Source: GCA-2705995 sp965661625 (GTDB lineage Bacteria > Bacteroidota > Bacteroidia > Flavobacteriales_G > Salibacteraceae). Taken from it: a DNA stretch of 64,000 bases. The stretch lies in contig CBFIEM010000004.1 in the NCBI GenBank assembly GCA_965661625.1, forward strand, positions 1 to 64,000. The letters run 5' to 3'. The stretch's first letter is position 1. The number at the start of each line of letters is the position of its first letter. The translations under genes and the position numbers were made by a program. Shown piece after piece: positions 63,011 to 64,000 of the stretch. The notes below the pieces were generated by a model, which was given only the letters and a program-made list of their open reading frames with translations, made no database searches and was not told where the DNA came from.

Positions 63011-63126
63011 AGGCTTGCTTCTTGGCACTAGCAATCTAGCACCGTGAAAAAATAGACTTCAAACCAAGAAAGCCTTTACCCAGGATGGATAAAGGTTCTT
63101 GTCAGATCAGTTAATAACCCAAAGGG
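63011..63126 (-). other. Leader between the COX24-like gene and rng
   Basis: A 116-nt gap, long for this tight operon. It holds a hairpin-like dyad: AAGAACCTTTA and TAAAGGCTTTCTT on the minus strand, around an 11-nt loop (about 63067-63100), followed by a modest TTTG. It could be a weak terminator, a processing site or an RNase G autoregulation leader. Confidence 0.35.
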
Positions 63127-63219
63127 TTACTTCTTCTTCTTATGTCTGTTTTTTCTCAAACGCTTCTTGCGCTTATGAGTGGCCATCTTATGTCTCTTTC
63201 TTTTCTTACCGCTTGGCAT
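63127..63219 (-). CDS. 30-aa AURKAIP1/COX24-like basic protein
   Basis: A 30-codon ATG frame, almost wholly Lys, Arg and His: MPSGKKRKRHKMATHKRKKR and then LRKNRHKKKK. The spacing of KRKRHKMATHKRKKRLRK resembles the C-terminal COX24/AURKAIP1 (mS38) motif of mitochondrial ribosomal small subunits. It starts one base after the TPR gene stop and lies upstream of the RNase G gene. In Bacteroidota very short proteins of this kind are widespread and are sometimes given that label. A ribosomal role is likely but inferred. Confidence 0.75.
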   Translation of the reverse strand: MPSGKKRKRHKMATHKRKKRLRKNRHKKKK

Positions 63220-63220
63220 A

Positions 63221-63691
63221 TCAAATGTTATTTAATTCGTTAATATATTCGTTCAATTCGTCTGTAAAGGCTTGATCAGTGCTCAACTCCCTACATCGTT
63301 TGAAATAAATTAATGCTGTATCGTTCTCTCCTTCGTTCGCGTATATATGTCCCAAATAATACAGGGCATCAACATCATTAGGCTGACTCTCCTCAATGCT
63401 TTTAAAGCGCTTTTTCGCTTTGTCATATTGACCACTTTGAATCGAAAACACTCCCAGTTGCTTTTGCGCTCGCAAGTTAGCAGGATCTTCCTCAACCACC
63501 TCTTTAAGCATCATTATTCCCGCCATAGGTGACTGGCCAGACTCCACCAACGCTACTGCTGAATCAATTCGTTGCTCATAGGACAACTTTTCAGTTAACT
63601 CGGCTTGCACCATCGGTGTGTTGCGGAGCATCAGCAGCACTCCTGTGAGTACTACAAAAATTAAAAGAACGATGTAAGCAAGCTTGCTCAC
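63221..63691 (-). CDS. Membrane-anchored TPR protein
   Basis: A 156-aa protein with one N-terminal transmembrane segment (about residues 4-22) and three TPR-like helical repeats (about 60-150), such as LRAQKQLGVFSIQSGQYDKAKKRF and VDALYYLGHIYANEGENDTALIYFKRC. It is probably a scaffold in the membrane, facing the periplasm or cytoplasm. The start is GTG, 3 bp after the HU gene. It links HU and the RNase G genes in one operon; no function can be assigned. Confidence 0.8.
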   Translation of the reverse strand: MSKLAYIVLLIFVVLTGVLLMLRNTPMVQAELTEKLSYEQRIDSAVALVESGQSPMAGIMMLKEVVEEDPANLRAQKQLGVFSIQSGQYDKAKKRFKSIEESQPNDVDALYYLGHIYANEGENDTALIYFKRCRELSTDQAFTDELNEYINELNNI

Positions 63692-63694
63692 GGG

Positions 63695-63985
63695 TTACTT
63701 AACCCCCACATTATCTTTGACCTTCGCTACAAAAGTTTTAGAAGGTTTAAACGCCGGAATATTATGAGCTGGTATGATTATCGTCGTGTTCTTCGAGATG
63801 TTACGTCCAGTTTTTTCGGCACGCTTTTTCACTATAAAGCTACCAAAACCACGGAGGTAAACGTTATCTCCCTTCGCAAGTGAGCCCTTCACTTCTTCCA
63901 TGAATGCCTCTACGGTTGCTTGAACTTGTACTTTTTCAATTCCCGTTTTTTCTGCTATATCAGCGACAATATCCGCTTTAGTCAT
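63695..63985 (-). CDS. HU/IHF-family DNA-binding protein
   Basis: A 96-aa nucleoid protein that binds and bends DNA as a dimer. MTKADIVADIAEKTG is the family start, VYLRGFGSFIVKKRAEKTGRN is the conserved centre and beta-arm region, and IPAFKPSKTF is the Pro-containing arm end. Length fits HU. It is the first gene of the HU-TPR-COX24-rng-recX-prfB run; its promoter lies at or beyond the right edge, of which only 15 bases are seen. Confidence 0.95.
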   Translation of the reverse strand: MTKADIVADIAEKTGIEKVQVQATVEAFMEEVKGSLAKGDNVYLRGFGSFIVKKRAEKTGRNISKNTTIIIPAHNIPAFKPSKTFVAKVKDNVGVK

Positions 63986-64000
63986 CTTATTCTACTTTTA

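Overview
The window is a chromosomal stretch of a Bacteroidota bacterium, most likely a marine member of the Flavobacteriales. The evidence is consistent across several signals: a type IX secretion system (T9SS) and gliding block (gldJ, a PorP/SprF-family gene, porU, porV), four large T9SS cargo proteins with type A or type B C-terminal domains, promoters of the Bacteroidota form TTG-N17-23-TAnnTTTG, almost no Shine-Dalgarno sequences, and a kynureninase/kynurenine monooxygenase operon. No prophage, insertion sequence, CRISPR array or resistance island is visible. Gene density is high and base composition looks uniform.

Layout. 1-641: the first ~220 nt of a 16S rRNA on the minus strand, with a ~420-nt leader that holds three promoter matches and two boxA-like sites. 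642-9225: a short-chain dehydrogenase and a small barrel-like protein, then a minus-strand run of nhaD, tolQ/exbB, exbD, a TonB-like gene, folC and tRNA-Val, with an amino-acid dehydrogenase and anmK further upstream. 9308-22774: acyl-CoA dehydrogenase, murF, then gldJ and a porP-like gene diverging from porU-porV-cdd-pdhA-pdhC. 22900-33154: an envelope and respiration block with a YtkA-like lipoprotein, an M16 protease, a lipoprotein/SCO/cytochrome c operon that may end in a 33-aa membrane peptide, an M20 amidohydrolase, and a 1109-aa protein combining a peptidase-like fold, a beta-propeller and a beta-barrel. 33264-38915: an MBL hydrolase, the kynurenine operon (kynU, an uncatalogued 41-aa membrane protein, kmo, a barrel-like gene), and hemL. 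38916-43917: a methyltransferase overlapping a UbiA-like gene tail to tail, a small exported protein, and gcvP. 44035-51291: three successive T9SS cargo genes, each followed by its own terminator. 51323-56780: mlaF-mlaE, a SprT-like metalloprotein, mannose-1-phosphate guanylyltransferase, fumC, a 49-aa membrane protein and an ArsC-like gene. 56897-59875: a giant repeat adhesin with a type B T9SS domain. 59883-63985: an HU, TPR, 30-aa AURKAIP1/COX24-like protein, RNase G, recX and prfB run, where prfB carries the classical programmed +1 frameshift.

How it fits together. Much of the window serves the cell envelope: secretion and surface anchoring (PorU cleaves T9SS C-terminal domains, PorV shuttles cargo, GldJ supports the motor and motility), energy transduction to the outer membrane (TolQ/ExbD/TonB), lipid transport (MlaFE), and wall synthesis or recycling (MurF, AnmK). 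Central metabolism (PDH, fumarase, glycine cleavage, amino-acid catabolism through GDH, kynurenine and acyl-CoA steps) suggests an aerobic, protein-degrading heterotroph. The most interesting unexplained items are the small open reading frames in tight operons (36072-36197, 26859-26960, 56295-56444, 63127-63219), the three-part protein at 29825-33154, and the UbiA-like protein that lacks its first aspartate motif.
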